64,000 nucleotides of DNA from Methanospirillum hungatei JF-1 (GTDB taxonomy: Archaea; Halobacteriota; Methanomicrobia; Methanomicrobiales; Methanospirillaceae). The notes beneath the pieces were generated by a model, which saw nothing but the letters and a program-made list of their open reading frames with translations, did no database searches and was not told the DNA's origin. Below, in pieces: positions 17,448-27,179 of this stretch. Position 1 is the stretch's first letter, and every line of letters begins with the position of its first letter. The stretch lies in assembly GCF_000013445.1 (NCBI RefSeq), contig NC_007796.1, forward strand, positions 434,001 through 498,000, written 5' to 3'. Made by a program: the position numbers and the translations under genes.

Positions 17448-17926
17448 TGACTTTGAATATGGCACGGATTTTCTCTCTTCTATCTGGTATTCTCATTCTC
17501 TCCCTGGTTCTGTATGCATTGGTTTTTCCTGATTACCAAACCTATTTGGGAATCTCTCTATTCGCACTGTATGTCATGGTGGGATATATCTGGCGGCACA
17601 CACCGTCCCACCAATTCACCAGGTTTTGCTTGGGGGAAAGTGCAGTCATTGCTCTCTGGTTTGTCTCTCCTCTCCTGGGTGTGATAACTGCACTCCTTAT
17701 TACTGCAGAATTTCTGACCGGGCTTGATGTTATGAAGAACCGGAATGGGTATTCCCTTTTTGCTCTCTGGGCGGTTGGTACCGGTCTTTTGGCATTCATG
17801 TCAGAGAGGATTCAGCATACGCTCCTCCCCTGTATGGCGGTATTATTCATCGCCGGTCTTGTTGCTCTTGCCCTGCTGCTCTATGAATTCCGGATGATTT
17901 ACCATGCAGGAGGGAATGATTTATGA
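17447..17926 (+). CDS. Polytopic membrane protein of the MoxR cluster
   Basis: 159 residues, five or six hydrophobic helices covering almost the whole length (IFSLLSGILILSLVLYALVF, YLGISLFALYVMVGYIW, VIALWFVSPLLGVITALLI, LFALWAVGTGLLAFM, LPCMAVLFIAGLVALALLLY). No named family recognised. It is coupled at both ends: its ATG overlaps the DUF58 stop and its stop overlaps the next ATG. It may be a membrane platform for the DUF58/MoxR pair. The inference rests on gene order only. Confidence 0.75.
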   Translation: MTLNMARIFSLLSGILILSLVLYALVFPDYQTYLGISLFALYVMVGYIWRHTPSHQFTRFCLGESAVIALWFVSPLLGVITALLITAEFLTGLDVMKNRNGYSLFALWAVGTGLLAFMSERIQHTLLPCMAVLFIAGLVALALLLYEFRMIYHAGGNDL

Positions 17927-18696
17927 AACTCCCATCTCCCGGGCGATATGTATTTGGCTCTTTTATTCTCCTCCTCACCGCAGGCATATGTGCCGGAGTA
18001 GTCAGCATCACCGGAAGACAGGACATCATCTCTGCAGCACTTCTTATATCAGCAGTCATCCTCTTTCTGACTGCAATCCTGCTTCTGGTGTTTCATCGTC
18101 CGGATTCACTTGATCAACGATTTGTTTCACTGCTCCAGGTTCAGGGAACTATAAATACATGCACGGTTGCTGCAGATCTTGGTCTCTCTGGTTTATCCTG
18201 TTTTCTCCCTCAAAGCCGGTCAGAATCACAGGGTGTTATGCATCTGATCCCCGTGTCCCGATATTCTGGGGAACCGGTGGCCGGGTCAGTCTTTGTCTCC
18301 GGAGAAGGCTTTTCAGGGCTATTATTACCGCCGGTTTGCACTCCGCTGCTCAATGAACTGAAAAAGACCAATCAACTCACCATACCCGAAACACAGGGGG
18401 AACTCTCAACACTCCTGCATGAGGTAGCGGTTGATGTTCTGGAAGTCACCAGCGAAATACAGATTTCCTGGTCAGATACCAGTGTTCACATCCACATGGA
18501 AGGATATCGGCTGTGTGAGGGATGCCTATTCGTGACCCGTGAGTCCCCAGCCTGCTGTACATTAAGTCCCTGTGTTATCTGCAGCCTCTTTGCCACCTGT
18601 ATTGCACACGGACTGGATAGGCCGGTTCAGGTTGACCGGTGTGTTCCGGTAAAAAAAGGCGATTCGGTAGAGATGATATTTACTCTTTTCCCGTAA
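17923..18696 (+). CDS. Cysteine-rich membrane protein of the MoxR cluster
   Basis: 257 residues. Two helices near the N-terminus (YVFGSFILLLTAGICAGVV and ISAALLISAVILFLTAILLL) form a hairpin; the remaining 200 residues are soluble and, given the short loops, probably cytoplasmic. The C-terminal 70 residues contain nine cysteines in CEGC, ACC, SPCVICSLFATC and DRC contexts. It resembles archaeal DUF7982-like membrane proteins, but I cannot confirm the family. The clustered cysteines could bind a metal or form disulfides. It is the last plus-strand gene of the coupled operon; the next gene is convergent, 3 bp away. Confidence 0.65.
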   Translation: MKLPSPGRYVFGSFILLLTAGICAGVVSITGRQDIISAALLISAVILFLTAILLLVFHRPDSLDQRFVSLLQVQGTINTCTVAADLGLSGLSCFLPQSRSESQGVMHLIPVSRYSGEPVAGSVFVSGEGFSGLLLPPVCTPLLNELKKTNQLTIPETQGELSTLLHEVAVDVLEVTSEIQISWSDTSVHIHMEGYRLCEGCLFVTRESPACCTLSPCVICSLFATCIAHGLDRPVQVDRCVPVKKGDSVEMIFTLFP

Positions 18697-18699
18697 AAA

Positions 18700-19206
18700 T
18701 CAGGGAAGGACCCTGGATATTGCCGGGATTTTATTGGTATCGAAAAATTCCTCGACATATCCGTCCGGGTAGGTGATGGTTGCAATCTCCGCAGTGTAAT
18801 CTGCCTGAACGAGAGGAGCAAACCAGTATTTTTGCAGTGCCTTCTCAGCCATGGTAAATGATATCTCCGGAGTCTTCATGAGGACCGATCCGTTTGTTTC
18901 GGTGATATTTGAAAAGGCCTCCACCCTGAACCGTGCTGAATTGTTCGTGACCTCATCCACTGTCACTGGATGATGGAACATATCTTCGAGTGCTTTTTTC
19001 AGTTCTGCATTTGGATCGGCGATCTTCAGATAGACTGCAACCTGCTCAGCCATGTTCAGGGTGTATTCGAATGCGATATATGCATCGCCATCATCCAGAA
19101 GATCAACTGCCAGCCGGTCAGATGAAAACGCCTGAACCGGCCCGGTACCAATCAAAATGATGAGTAGTATTCCACAAATTATGAGTTTTGTGCCTGTTCT
19201 TCTCAT
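18700..19206 (-). CDS. Secreted protein of unknown function
   Basis: 168 residues starting at ATG 19206, chosen because GGAGGCAGGTAT lies just before it. A typical signal peptide (MRRTGTKLIICGILLIILIG then TGPVQA, likely cut after QA) is followed by about 140 residues with mixed alpha/beta character (AYIAFEYTLNMAEQVAVYLK, NSARFRVEAFSNITETNG, FAPLVQADYTAEIATITYPD). Two N-x-S/T sites are present. No family recognised. It is convergent with the MoxR-type operon and divergent from the DUF1616 gene, so it may belong functionally to either. Confidence 0.65.
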   Translation of the reverse strand: MRRTGTKLIICGILLIILIGTGPVQAFSSDRLAVDLLDDGDAYIAFEYTLNMAEQVAVYLKIADPNAELKKALEDMFHHPVTVDEVTNNSARFRVEAFSNITETNGSVLMKTPEISFTMAEKALQKYWFAPLVQADYTAEIATITYPDGYVEEFFDTNKIPAISRVLP

Positions 19207-19288
19207 ATACCTGCCTCCCATCGGATATGATTGCTCCACATGACTCCGATGATCCAGCTATAAACAATACTGGTTCCAATACTTTAAA

Positions 19289-20278
19289 GTGCATCCGGCT
19301 GACAGAGACAGTCCTGTCCTTCATATACTTTATTTATCCTTTCTTCAGACCCGCATCTTTTCAGATCTGAAATTCATAATTCTCTGGCTTATTGGTGCCA
19401 TTACATGTATATACGTCCCGATTTTAAATGAAACATCTATCAGGGTACTTCTGGCACTCCCCCTTGTTCTCTTCATACCAGGGTATGCCCTCATTGCTGC
19501 CCTGTTTCCCACCGATGAAGATCTGGACCTTATCGAGCGTATTGCCCTGTCTTTTGGTCTCTCTATTGCAGTCGTACCTCTCATTGGTCTTGGTCTGAAT
19601 TATACGCCCTGGGGGATCAGGCTTGACCCGATTGTTATCTCTCTCTCCCTGTTTACGATTATTATGGTCCTTATTGCCCAGGGGCGCCGGGCGATGACTG
19701 ATCCTGATGACCGGTACCAGTTCCCTGCAGATGAGATAATGGCAGGGATTCGTGAGGAGTTCTTTCCGACTGAGGGGAACAGAACAGATAAAATACTCTC
19801 CATCATCCTTCTGATATCGATTCTTGCTGCGATTGGGACGACCATCTTTGTTATTGTCTTTCCCAAGGAAGGGGAGAAATTTACTGAATTTTATATCCTG
19901 GGGGAGAAGCGGATGGCAGCTGATTACCCTGACCGATTGTTCATCGGGGAAGAGTATTCGATGTATATCGGGGTTGGAAATCATGAGTATCGGAATGTTT
20001 CCTATACGATTGAAGTCCACCAGATAACCATGGAGACCGATGAATCTGGGAATGTCTCGTATATCACCCGGATGAATATGACTGACCGGTTATCTGTCGC
20101 TGTTCCTCATAATGAAACCGTGACGTTGCCCTATAATCTAACTGCGGCAGATAAAGGATATAACAGGATTGAGTTTTTATTATTTAATGAGTCTGTTCCT
20201 GATAGATCTGTCTGGGGTATGGAACGGATAAACCAGAGTTACCGGGATCTGCATCTATGGGTGAAAGTATTGGAGTAA
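19289..20278 (+). CDS. DUF1616-type membrane protein
   Basis: 329 residues from the GTG at 19289; the true start may be a later codon, since the family usually begins just before the first helix (KFIILWLIGAITCIYVPIL). The family pattern LLALPLVLFIPGYALIAALF PTDEDLDLIERIALSFGLSI is followed by VVPLIGLGLNYTPWGI and a further helix, then a long cytoplasmic loop, a fourth helix (ILSIILLISILAAIGTTIFV) and an extracellular beta domain (LFIGEEYSMYIGVGNHEYRN) with several N-x-S/T sites. DUF1616 proteins occur in methanogen surface and MoxR-linked clusters, with unknown role. Confidence 0.78.
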   Translation: MHPADRDSPVLHILYLSFLQTRIFSDLKFIILWLIGAITCIYVPILNETSIRVLLALPLVLFIPGYALIAALFPTDEDLDLIERIALSFGLSIAVVPLIGLGLNYTPWGIRLDPIVISLSLFTIIMVLIAQGRRAMTDPDDRYQFPADEIMAGIREEFFPTEGNRTDKILSIILLISILAAIGTTIFVIVFPKEGEKFTEFYILGEKRMAADYPDRLFIGEEYSMYIGVGNHEYRNVSYTIEVHQITMETDESGNVSYITRMNMTDRLSVAVPHNETVTLPYNLTAADKGYNRIEFLLFNESVPDRSVWGMERINQSYRDLHLWVKVLE

Positions 20279-20345
20279 TTTTTTGGAAATATATATTGGG
20301 GGTTACATTTTTATCATTTAAAAATAGTTACCTGATCTTCCGATT

Positions 20346-22064
20346 TTAAACTTCAAATACCCGAAAGCCCTGGTTCCCGATACAATATATGACAAAAAGT
20401 CGGATTGATGCTTCTGGATATTCCTGCATGAGGCCTTGTGCATACCCCTGAATCTGTCTGGTATCTTCTTCTTTCAAGGGGATATCTTCGATTTTGCACT
20501 TCATTTTTGAGAATTCAGTATTGGAAAAGTATTTGAATTCAATCACCCAGCGGAGGTTCGCAAACCGTTCATGATATTTTCCCACGAACTCAAGATCAGA
20601 TCTTCCCTGAGGATATGATCGCTCAATGTTCCAGATAAACCAGTTTGAGAGATATCTGCTGCAGAGTTCATAAAAAGTCGTGCGGTAAAAATTCTCATTG
20701 ACCTGAGTGAAGACTGCTTCAGGAAACTGTCTGATATATAGATCCCAATAATTAGAAAAGAGCCTCTCCAAATCAGGATTATCGATAAAGTCCTGCATCA
20801 TGGATGCATACCGGGTAGATACATCGATATGAAGGAGTTCGTTGTAATATTCTGTAAAGATCTTCCTCATGGAGAGATTGGGCAGTTCAAGGGAAAAATC
20901 ATCTTTTCTGGTGAGCATCCCAAGGTAAAATAATGAGATTGGATAGTAATTTTTATTAAAGAACTGGGATTTGTTAAATTTCGAAATGAGGTATTCCTCA
21001 TCATAGGGTATAGTATTGGTTTTGAGAATGTCGGTGAGAATCTCTTCAGTATTCTCAGGTTGGTTGGTAATCCGCTTAACCCATGACAGATCTGTTCGAA
21101 GGTTCAGATCCGTAAGGTTTTTTGGAATTATTTTTTGATCACAGAATTCCCGAAGGAAGAACATGAGCATTGTTGGGTTATATAAGGCATCAGAATTGGT
21201 ATGAACAAAATGATACCCGTTATACTGACTTTTAATAACTTCATTTACCTGTTTTCGAGTGGAAAAATCCATTCCATAGTCTCTATATATAAAATCCAGA
21301 AGTTGATCAACTTCTGTCTGGGTAAATCCAAGCATGTGTTCAAAGGATGGGTCCAGTGTAAGAAATGTTCCAATATTATAACTAGAGGTGAGATCATCAA
21401 TAGTAATGGGCAATACACCGGTGATGAAGAGATTTGCGATAGACCCGGTTTGTCTTCCATTTTTAAGAACTTTAAAAAAACTCCTGAAAAAACTTTCAGT
21501 TGATGTAATGTCCTTATACAGATGATCCTGATGACTGGTAATGAAATGGTTGACAAAATTATCATATTCATCAATAATTACATAAACCGGTGGGCCACCG
21601 GATAATTGAATTGCATCCAGCCATATCCCAAGGTTTGTAGAGGCTGGATTATCTACGGGAAGATCCGGAGCTGATCCCAAGACTCCTGAATAAGACTTTT
21701 GAAGTAATATGAGCAGGTTATTGCAGTATTGTTTAAAATTATGCTCAATTTTCTCTATTGAATTTTCAGGTTCAACTCTAGAAAAATCCAGGTGTAAAAT
21801 AATATACTTGTTATGGTTATGAGTGGGATGCTGTCCAATCCAGGTATGGCTGAAATATTTTTCAAAATTATCTTTCTCTTTAATATCATAATAATACTTG
21901 AGCATTGAACAGAAGAGTGATTTTCCAAACCTTCTTGGCCGTAAGAAAATGGGGTTTTTTATTAGCTCCAATTCTGATATATATTGTGTTTTATCAATGA
22001 AATAACGGTCTTCCAGAATTAATTCGGCAAAATTCATTATTCCATAGGGGATATTTTTTTGCAT
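20346..22064 (-). CDS. AAA-ATPase-like protein with C-terminal PD-(D/E)XK nuclease domain
   Basis: 572 residues. N-terminal PYGIMNFAELILEDRYFIDK, degenerate Walker A FLRPRRFGKSLFCSM (about residues 40-53), Walker B PVYVIIDEYDNFV (about 187) and sensor FITGVLPITIDDLTS. The C-terminus has the nuclease core QGRSDLEFVGKY, then RWVIEFKYF and a terminal FVIYCIGNQGFRVF. Families PF09820 plus PDDEXK_9-type. The intact core residues suggest an ATPase-driven nuclease or DNA-processing protein; the biological role of the family is not established. It is nearly identical in places to the broken gene downstream, indicating recent tandem duplication. Start ATG 22064 with no strong ribosome site. Confidence 0.88.
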   Translation of the reverse strand: MQKNIPYGIMNFAELILEDRYFIDKTQYISELELIKNPIFLRPRRFGKSLFCSMLKYYYDIKEKDNFEKYFSHTWIGQHPTHNHNKYIILHLDFSRVEPENSIEKIEHNFKQYCNNLLILLQKSYSGVLGSAPDLPVDNPASTNLGIWLDAIQLSGGPPVYVIIDEYDNFVNHFITSHQDHLYKDITSTESFFRSFFKVLKNGRQTGSIANLFITGVLPITIDDLTSSYNIGTFLTLDPSFEHMLGFTQTEVDQLLDFIYRDYGMDFSTRKQVNEVIKSQYNGYHFVHTNSDALYNPTMLMFFLREFCDQKIIPKNLTDLNLRTDLSWVKRITNQPENTEEILTDILKTNTIPYDEEYLISKFNKSQFFNKNYYPISLFYLGMLTRKDDFSLELPNLSMRKIFTEYYNELLHIDVSTRYASMMQDFIDNPDLERLFSNYWDLYIRQFPEAVFTQVNENFYRTTFYELCSRYLSNWFIWNIERSYPQGRSDLEFVGKYHERFANLRWVIEFKYFSNTEFSKMKCKIEDIPLKEEDTRQIQGYAQGLMQEYPEASIRLFVIYCIGNQGFRVFEV

Positions 22065-22453
22065 ATTTAATAGTCCATTAGATTGTGATTCCGGTGGTAA
22101 ATATTTAACTTATACTTGGTTAAGGGCGATAAGAGGTATGATGAATTGTCTACGGAATGTATCTGATTGTGATCAGCCTATTGATGAAAGGTGCCCTGAA
22201 TTTTCAAATATTTGCCCTCTCATCGCCAGCGTTATAAATTCATTAAAGTTATATCGAACGACCCTATGGTCACATTGACATCTTGTAGGCCGAACGTTTT
22301 TTTATGTAGAGTGGTGATGATAAAAATAGAGTAACGGTTTTTATTGGAGATGTATCGACAATTTCTATAATCGGATTTTCATTCTGTTGTGATGACAATT
22401 AATAAATCCTGATCAAGTCATGACAGGCTGAAATCGTGCCGTATCTTCCTATT
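22065..22453. other. Intergenic region, 389 bp
   Basis: Spacer between the two tandem AAA-ATPase-like copies. It holds TATA-like AT stretches around 22100-22130 that could serve the minus-strand copy at 20346-22064. No gene was recognised. Confidence 0.35.
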
Positions 22454-23113
22454 TCATATTCCAAATATTTTAAACCCGGTGTTACCTATGCAATATATCA
22501 CAAACAGCCGGATATGTGCCTCAGGATTTTCCTGTATCAAGCTTTTTGCATACCCTTCTATCTGGATCGTATCCTCTTTCCTCATTTTAAAATCTTCAAG
22601 TTTTTCTTTCATCCGGGAAAATTCAGTATTTGACAGGTATTTAAATTCAATAACCAATCGAAGTCCGGCAAACCGCTCATGATATTTTCCAACAAATTCA
22701 AGATCAGATCTTCCTTCAGGTATGATCGTTCAACGTTCCAGGTAAACCAGGTTGAGAGATATCTGCTACAGAGTTCATAAAAAGTCGTGCGATAAAAATT
22801 TTCATTCACCGAAGTGAAGATTGCTTCAGGGAATTGCCTGATATAAAGTTCCCAATAATCTGTGAAGAGTTGTTCAAGGTTTGGATTATGAATGAACTTC
22901 TGCATCATGGATGCATACCGGGTAGATACATCGATATGAAGGAGTTCGTTATAGTATTCGGTAAAGATCTTTCTCATGGAAAGATTGGGAAGTTCCAGCA
23001 TAAACTCATCTTTCCTGGTGAGCATGCCAAGGTAAAACAAAGAGATTGGGTAATAATTCCTATTAAAAAATTGATTTTTGTTGAATTTTGAAACAAGATA
23101 TTCCTCGTCATAA

Positions 23114-24873
23114 GAGGCTGTTGCACAAACACAAAAAAAGCTTAATATAAATTATTAAAGCTTAATTATATATATTATTAAGATCAATATATTATATGTC
23201 TCATCGCTATAACATGATTAGAGGATATGGTAATGAACAACAATTTTTACTCCCTGTCAATGCGATGGACTGGCTATCTGAAAATGATATTACTTATGGC
23301 ATATTAGAAATTCTTTCGATTCTCGATATTAGTCCATTTATTAATAAATATCGTGACGATGGTCGCGGTTCTGCCTTTTTTGATCCTCGTTCAATGCTTG
23401 GAATAATAATTTATTCAATGATTCGTGGAGAAAAATCTAGCAGAAAAATTGAGATGTGCTGCCATTATGATATTGGATATCGGATCGTCGCCAATAATCT
23501 TACACCTGACCATACAACGATCTATCGTTTCAAGAAGAATAATTCAAAAGAAATCAAATCCCTTTTTAAACAATTATCTCAAATTATCGTAGAATCCGGG
23601 ATAGCAAGAATCGGTGTCCTAGCCCTCGATGGATCAAAATTTGGCTGTAATGCCTCTTTATCAGCCAATAAAAAATTAAAATACCTTGAAGCAGAGCTAG
23701 GTCGGCTTTTTGATGAATCACAGGAAATTGATGAGTTAGAAAACGATGATATAAATATTCAGGATATGGAGATTAACCGACTACCTGAGCATCTTTCAAC
23801 AAAAGAAAAACGAAAGGAAGTTCTTAATCGGGCTAAAGAGAAATTAATTGAACGACATGATATCGAATCTAAAAAACAAGAAGAAAAGATTCTGGACCGC
23901 GAAAAAGAAGAATTAGAATCGGGTAAAAAGAAACGAGGTAGAAAGCCTTTAGAGCCTAAAAAAGAGCCATCTTCAGATTCAAAAGTAAATCTCACTGATC
24001 CTGAAAGTCAGATAATGTCAACCACCAATGGCTGGATTCAAGGGTATAATGGGCAGATTATCGTTTCTGAAAATCAATTTATCCTCGCTGCAATGATATC
24101 AGATGAGCAAAACGATAAAAAATTATTAATACCTATGCTAAATGAACTCGAAGACCTTTTTACGGGTATTCATCCATCAATTTCGCCTAATATACTACTA
24201 TCTGATGCAGGTTATTTCTCATACCCGAATTCTTTAGCAGAATTGGATTATGGCATTCAACTCATCATCCCTCCTTCTAAAGAAAGAAAAATTCCAGAAT
24301 ATTCAGATAATGATGGGTATATCTCACGAATGGAAATGATATGTCGGGCGATTTGTATGGGAGAAATAATCACATTTCCGGAATTGCAAAGTATCGGGAC
24401 GTTTGTTTGGCAATCTTTTATGAACAGAGAGAAACAAGCAACAACTCAGGAAATTTGTAAACGAGTTATGGAAGTACGTGTGAAATCCCCCACTGGTAGA
24501 GAGTTATATCGAAAACGAAAATACATGGTCGAACCAGTTTTTGGTAATATGAAACATAATATGAGGTTTAGGAGTTTCTCTCAAAAAGGGAAAGAGAATT
24601 GCGAGGGAGAATTCTTTTTAGCTGCATTAGTGCATAATATAAAAAAACTTATCAGATTTGAGGGTATAGTTAAAATTAAAGAATTTGCTACGAATATTAT
24701 AAAACCGTCAAGAGGTTCAGGTTTTTCCTATATTTTTGCAAACACAGTATGTAAAGTGGGAATTGATACATGCAGGTTCATACATCAATTAGTCTATTTT
24801 GGTTGATAGCTTAAGGGGTAGAGATCGATCATTTGTGATCCTGCATGATATTGATCATTGGTGCAACACCCTC
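23114..24873 (+). mobile_element. IS1182-family insertion sequence, 1760 bp, complete
   Basis: Ends are GAGGCTGTTGCACAAA at the left and, read inward, GAGGGTGTTGCACCAA at the right. The flanking direct repeat is ATAA (23110-23113 and 24874-24877). Excising the element and one ATAA restores the reading frame IPYDEEYL of the host gene exactly as in the intact paralogue (TIPYDEEYL). One transposase gene fills the element. It looks intact. Confidence 0.93.
23196..24806 (+). CDS. IS1182-family transposase
   Basis: 536 residues. N-terminal DUF772-like region (DISPFINKYRDDGRGSAFFD, MLGIIIYSMIRGEKSSRKIE, LTPDHTTIYRF) followed by the DDE domain: LALDGSKFGCNAS (first D), a long charged insertion of about 130 residues rich in K and E, LLSDAGYFSYPN (second D), and RKYMVEPVFGNMKHN (E). 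The frame is complete and reads from ATG 23196. It cuts and rejoins the terminal GAGGNTGTTGCA repeats. It is distantly related to, but clearly not a recent copy of, the transposase at 29008-30645. Confidence 0.93.
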   Translation: MSHRYNMIRGYGNEQQFLLPVNAMDWLSENDITYGILEILSILDISPFINKYRDDGRGSAFFDPRSMLGIIIYSMIRGEKSSRKIEMCCHYDIGYRIVANNLTPDHTTIYRFKKNNSKEIKSLFKQLSQIIVESGIARIGVLALDGSKFGCNASLSANKKLKYLEAELGRLFDESQEIDELENDDINIQDMEINRLPEHLSTKEKRKEVLNRAKEKLIERHDIESKKQEEKILDREKEELESGKKKRGRKPLEPKKEPSSDSKVNLTDPESQIMSTTNGWIQGYNGQIIVSENQFILAAMISDEQNDKKLLIPMLNELEDLFTGIHPSISPNILLSDAGYFSYPNSLAELDYGIQLIIPPSKERKIPEYSDNDGYISRMEMICRAICMGEIITFPELQSIGTFVWQSFMNREKQATTQEICKRVMEVRVKSPTGRELYRKRKYMVEPVFGNMKHNMRFRSFSQKGKENCEGEFFLAALVHNIKKLIRFEGIVKIKEFATNIIKPSRGSGFSYIFANTVCKVGIDTCRFIHQLVYFG

Positions 24874-25476
24874 ATAAGGAATTGTATTTGATTGAATGAG
24901 ATCGGTGAGGATCTCTTCAGTGTTCTCCGGTCGGTTGGTAATCCGCTTAACCCATGAAAGATCTGTTCGAAGGTTCAGATCAGTGAGATTTTTTGGAATA
25001 ATTTTCTGGTCACAGAATTCCCGGAGAAAGGACATAAGCATTGTCGGGTTATATACTGCATCGATATTTGTGTTGACAAAATGGTAGCCATTATACTGGC
25101 TTTTTATTACCTCATCAACCAGCTTCCTGGTAGATGGATCAATTCCATAATCCTGGTAGATTGTATCTATGAGAGAATTCACTTCAGTCTGGGTGAACCC
25201 AAGCATATGTTCAAAGGAAGAACCAAGGGTAAGAAATGTTCCGATATTATAACTGGAAGTCAGATCCTCAATAGTAATTGGGAGGACTCCGGTAATAAAT
25301 ACGTTTGCAACAGATCCTGTCTGTCTGCCTTCTTTAAGCACCTTGAAAAAGGTCCTGAAAAAACTGTCCCCCGATGTGATTTCCTCGTACAACCGGTCCT
25401 GATTCAAGGTAATAAGTTGGTTTACAAAGTTATCATATTCATCAATTATTATATATACCTGGGGGAATCCGGATTT

Positions 25477-25829
25477 AAGAGTATGGGATTAAATAATTAC
25501 TCTTCTTCGTATTACAATGGCGTTTACACAATTTCTATTTGAAATCTATGAAATGGCAAATGCTCGATATCACGAGCCATGAAACAGGATTGGTAATGAC
25601 TTTCATGATGCAGATACATGAGAATGTAGGTCAAAGAATATAAGAAAATTGTCGATAGTAATCAAACACCAAAACCTATTCATGATACATATTAATAATC
25701 TATACTTTCTCAACTTATTAATTGGGAGATCCTGTTACTGGCAATTCTCTCTTCATTCCTGAAAATTTTCACCACAATTATTTTCTTCCAATAGGACAAA
25801 TTAGGAATTGCAATACTAATTTGGCAAAA
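25477..25829. other. Intergenic region, 353 bp
   Basis: Lies between the truncated AAA-ATPase-like gene and the DUF4143 ATPase. Homology to the intact paralogue ends around 25476, so the left breakpoint of the N-terminal deletion is here. TATA-like sequence ATACATATTAATAATC at about 25685-25700 may drive the DUF4143 gene. No further gene seen. Confidence 0.4.
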
Positions 25830-27008
25830 ATGATGATTCAGAGAACTGCCGGAGAGAAGCTGAAACAATTAGCCATTGGATTTCCAGCTGTTGCAGTAAT
25901 CGGACCGCGTCAATCTGGAAAAACGACATTAGTCAGGGATATCTTTCCAGATATACCATATACGCTGCTTGAAGACCCGGATACCCGGCGGTTTGCTGAA
26001 GAAGACCCCCGGACTTTTCTTCTTCAATATACAAAAACAGGGGCAATTATTGATGAAGCTCAGCATGTTCCTCAGTTATTCTCCTACCTTCAGGGAATCA
26101 TAGACAACAAGGACACGACTGGCAGATTCATTCTTACCGGATCCCAGAATTTCCTATTGATGGAAAAGATATCCCAGTCCCTTGCAGGAAGGATTGGAAT
26201 TCTCAAGTTACTCCCCCTCTCCATGGATGAGTTACATCGGAATGGAATTCACAAAAAAAACTATGAAGATTATCTCTATCAGGGGTGCTACCCCAGACTT
26301 TACACCGATACTATCATTCCATCTGATTACTATTCCGCATATGTTCAGACATATCTGGAACGGGACCTCAGGCAATTAAAGCAGGTCCAGAATCTCTCAT
26401 TATTCCAGACATTCCTGAGGATGTGTGCAAACCGGGTTGGACAAATTGTAAATTTTTCCTCACTTGGAAATGATTGTGGAATAAACTATAAAACTGCTCA
26501 GGATTGGTTATCGCTATTAGAGACATCCTTCATTGTATTTCTGGTAAGAACTCACCACAAAAATTTTAATAAAAGGCTTGTGCAAATGCCGAAACTCTAT
26601 TTTACTGATCCCGGTCTTGCCGCCTATCTTATCGGAATCCGCTCATCTGAAGAGATTTTAAATCATCCCATGAAAGGCGGGCTATTTGAAACCTTTATCA
26701 TCGGTGAGTTCCTGAAATACCGGTTAAACCGGGGATTTGAAAGTAATCTCTATTTCTGGAGAGATAAGAGTGGATATGAGATAGACTGTCTGATTGACAG
26801 GGCAGGGACTGAATTAATACCTGTTGAGATGAAAGCCGGAAGGACAATATCCGGAGATTATTTTAAGAATATTGAATATTGGAATAGATTATCCGGTCAG
26901 AAACCTGAGAGATCCTTTGTAGTGTATGGTGGTGTGACTAATCAGATGAGAGGTCAGTGTCATGTGCTACCCTATGATTCATTAGGGCCGATCTATGATT
27001 TACTCTAA
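25830..27008 (+). CDS. AAA ATPase with DUF4143 C-terminal domain
   Basis: About 392 residues from ATG 25830, preceded by nothing in the way of a clear ribosome site. Walker A VIGPRQSGKTTLVRDIF, Walker B AIIDEAQHVPQLF, sensor FILTGSQNFLLMEKISQSLA, the middle winged-helix region (DCGINYKTAQDWLSLLETSF) and the DUF4143 end KLYFTDPGLAAYLIGI, then LFETFIIGEF, YFWRDKSGYEIDCLI and VEMKAG, a PD-(D/E)XK-like core. The family is widespread in prokaryotes with unknown role; the nuclease-like end is intact here. It reads away from the broken AAA-ATPase-like gene. Confidence 0.92.
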   Translation: MMIQRTAGEKLKQLAIGFPAVAVIGPRQSGKTTLVRDIFPDIPYTLLEDPDTRRFAEEDPRTFLLQYTKTGAIIDEAQHVPQLFSYLQGIIDNKDTTGRFILTGSQNFLLMEKISQSLAGRIGILKLLPLSMDELHRNGIHKKNYEDYLYQGCYPRLYTDTIIPSDYYSAYVQTYLERDLRQLKQVQNLSLFQTFLRMCANRVGQIVNFSSLGNDCGINYKTAQDWLSLLETSFIVFLVRTHHKNFNKRLVQMPKLYFTDPGLAAYLIGIRSSEEILNHPMKGGLFETFIIGEFLKYRLNRGFESNLYFWRDKSGYEIDCLIDRAGTELIPVEMKAGRTISGDYFKNIEYWNRLSGQKPERSFVVYGGVTNQMRGQCHVLPYDSLGPIYDLL

Positions 27009-27179
27009 AATTCCCGCCATTGAACCATTATATTGGTACCTGACACCAGATTTTCAGGAGGATTGGTTGGCATTTAGTTTTTCCCGTTGATAATCAGGCC
27101 GGGGGATTTCGGGTTATGAATAATAATATTTCATTGTAAATTAAAATTTATTTATTTTTTGTGACATTGAAAGAGTATA

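Larger units (their letters stand above)
22454..25476 (-). pseudogene. AAA-ATPase-like/PD-(D/E)XK gene broken by IS1182, frameshift and N-terminal loss
   Basis: A second copy of the 20346-22064 type. On the minus strand from about 25476 it reads PQVYIIIDEYDNFVNQLIT (Walker B) through FITGVLPITIEDLTSSYNIG to RPENTEEILTDLIQSNTIPY. The IS lies at 24873-23114, after which it resumes DEEYLVSKFNK and continues to FYRTTFYELCSRYLSTWF. A single missing base near 22720 shifts the frame at ERSYP-EGRSDLEF, and the nuclease end follows in the other frame (VIEFKYLSNTEFSRM). The first 180 residues, including Walker A, are absent. Three independent lesions mark it as dead. Confidence 0.92.

Noticed and set aside
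19424-20020. A 198-codon minus-strand frame opposite the DUF1616 gene
   Set aside because: Composition rich in Arg/Asn/Lys without pattern; shadow of a GC-neutral membrane-protein gene.
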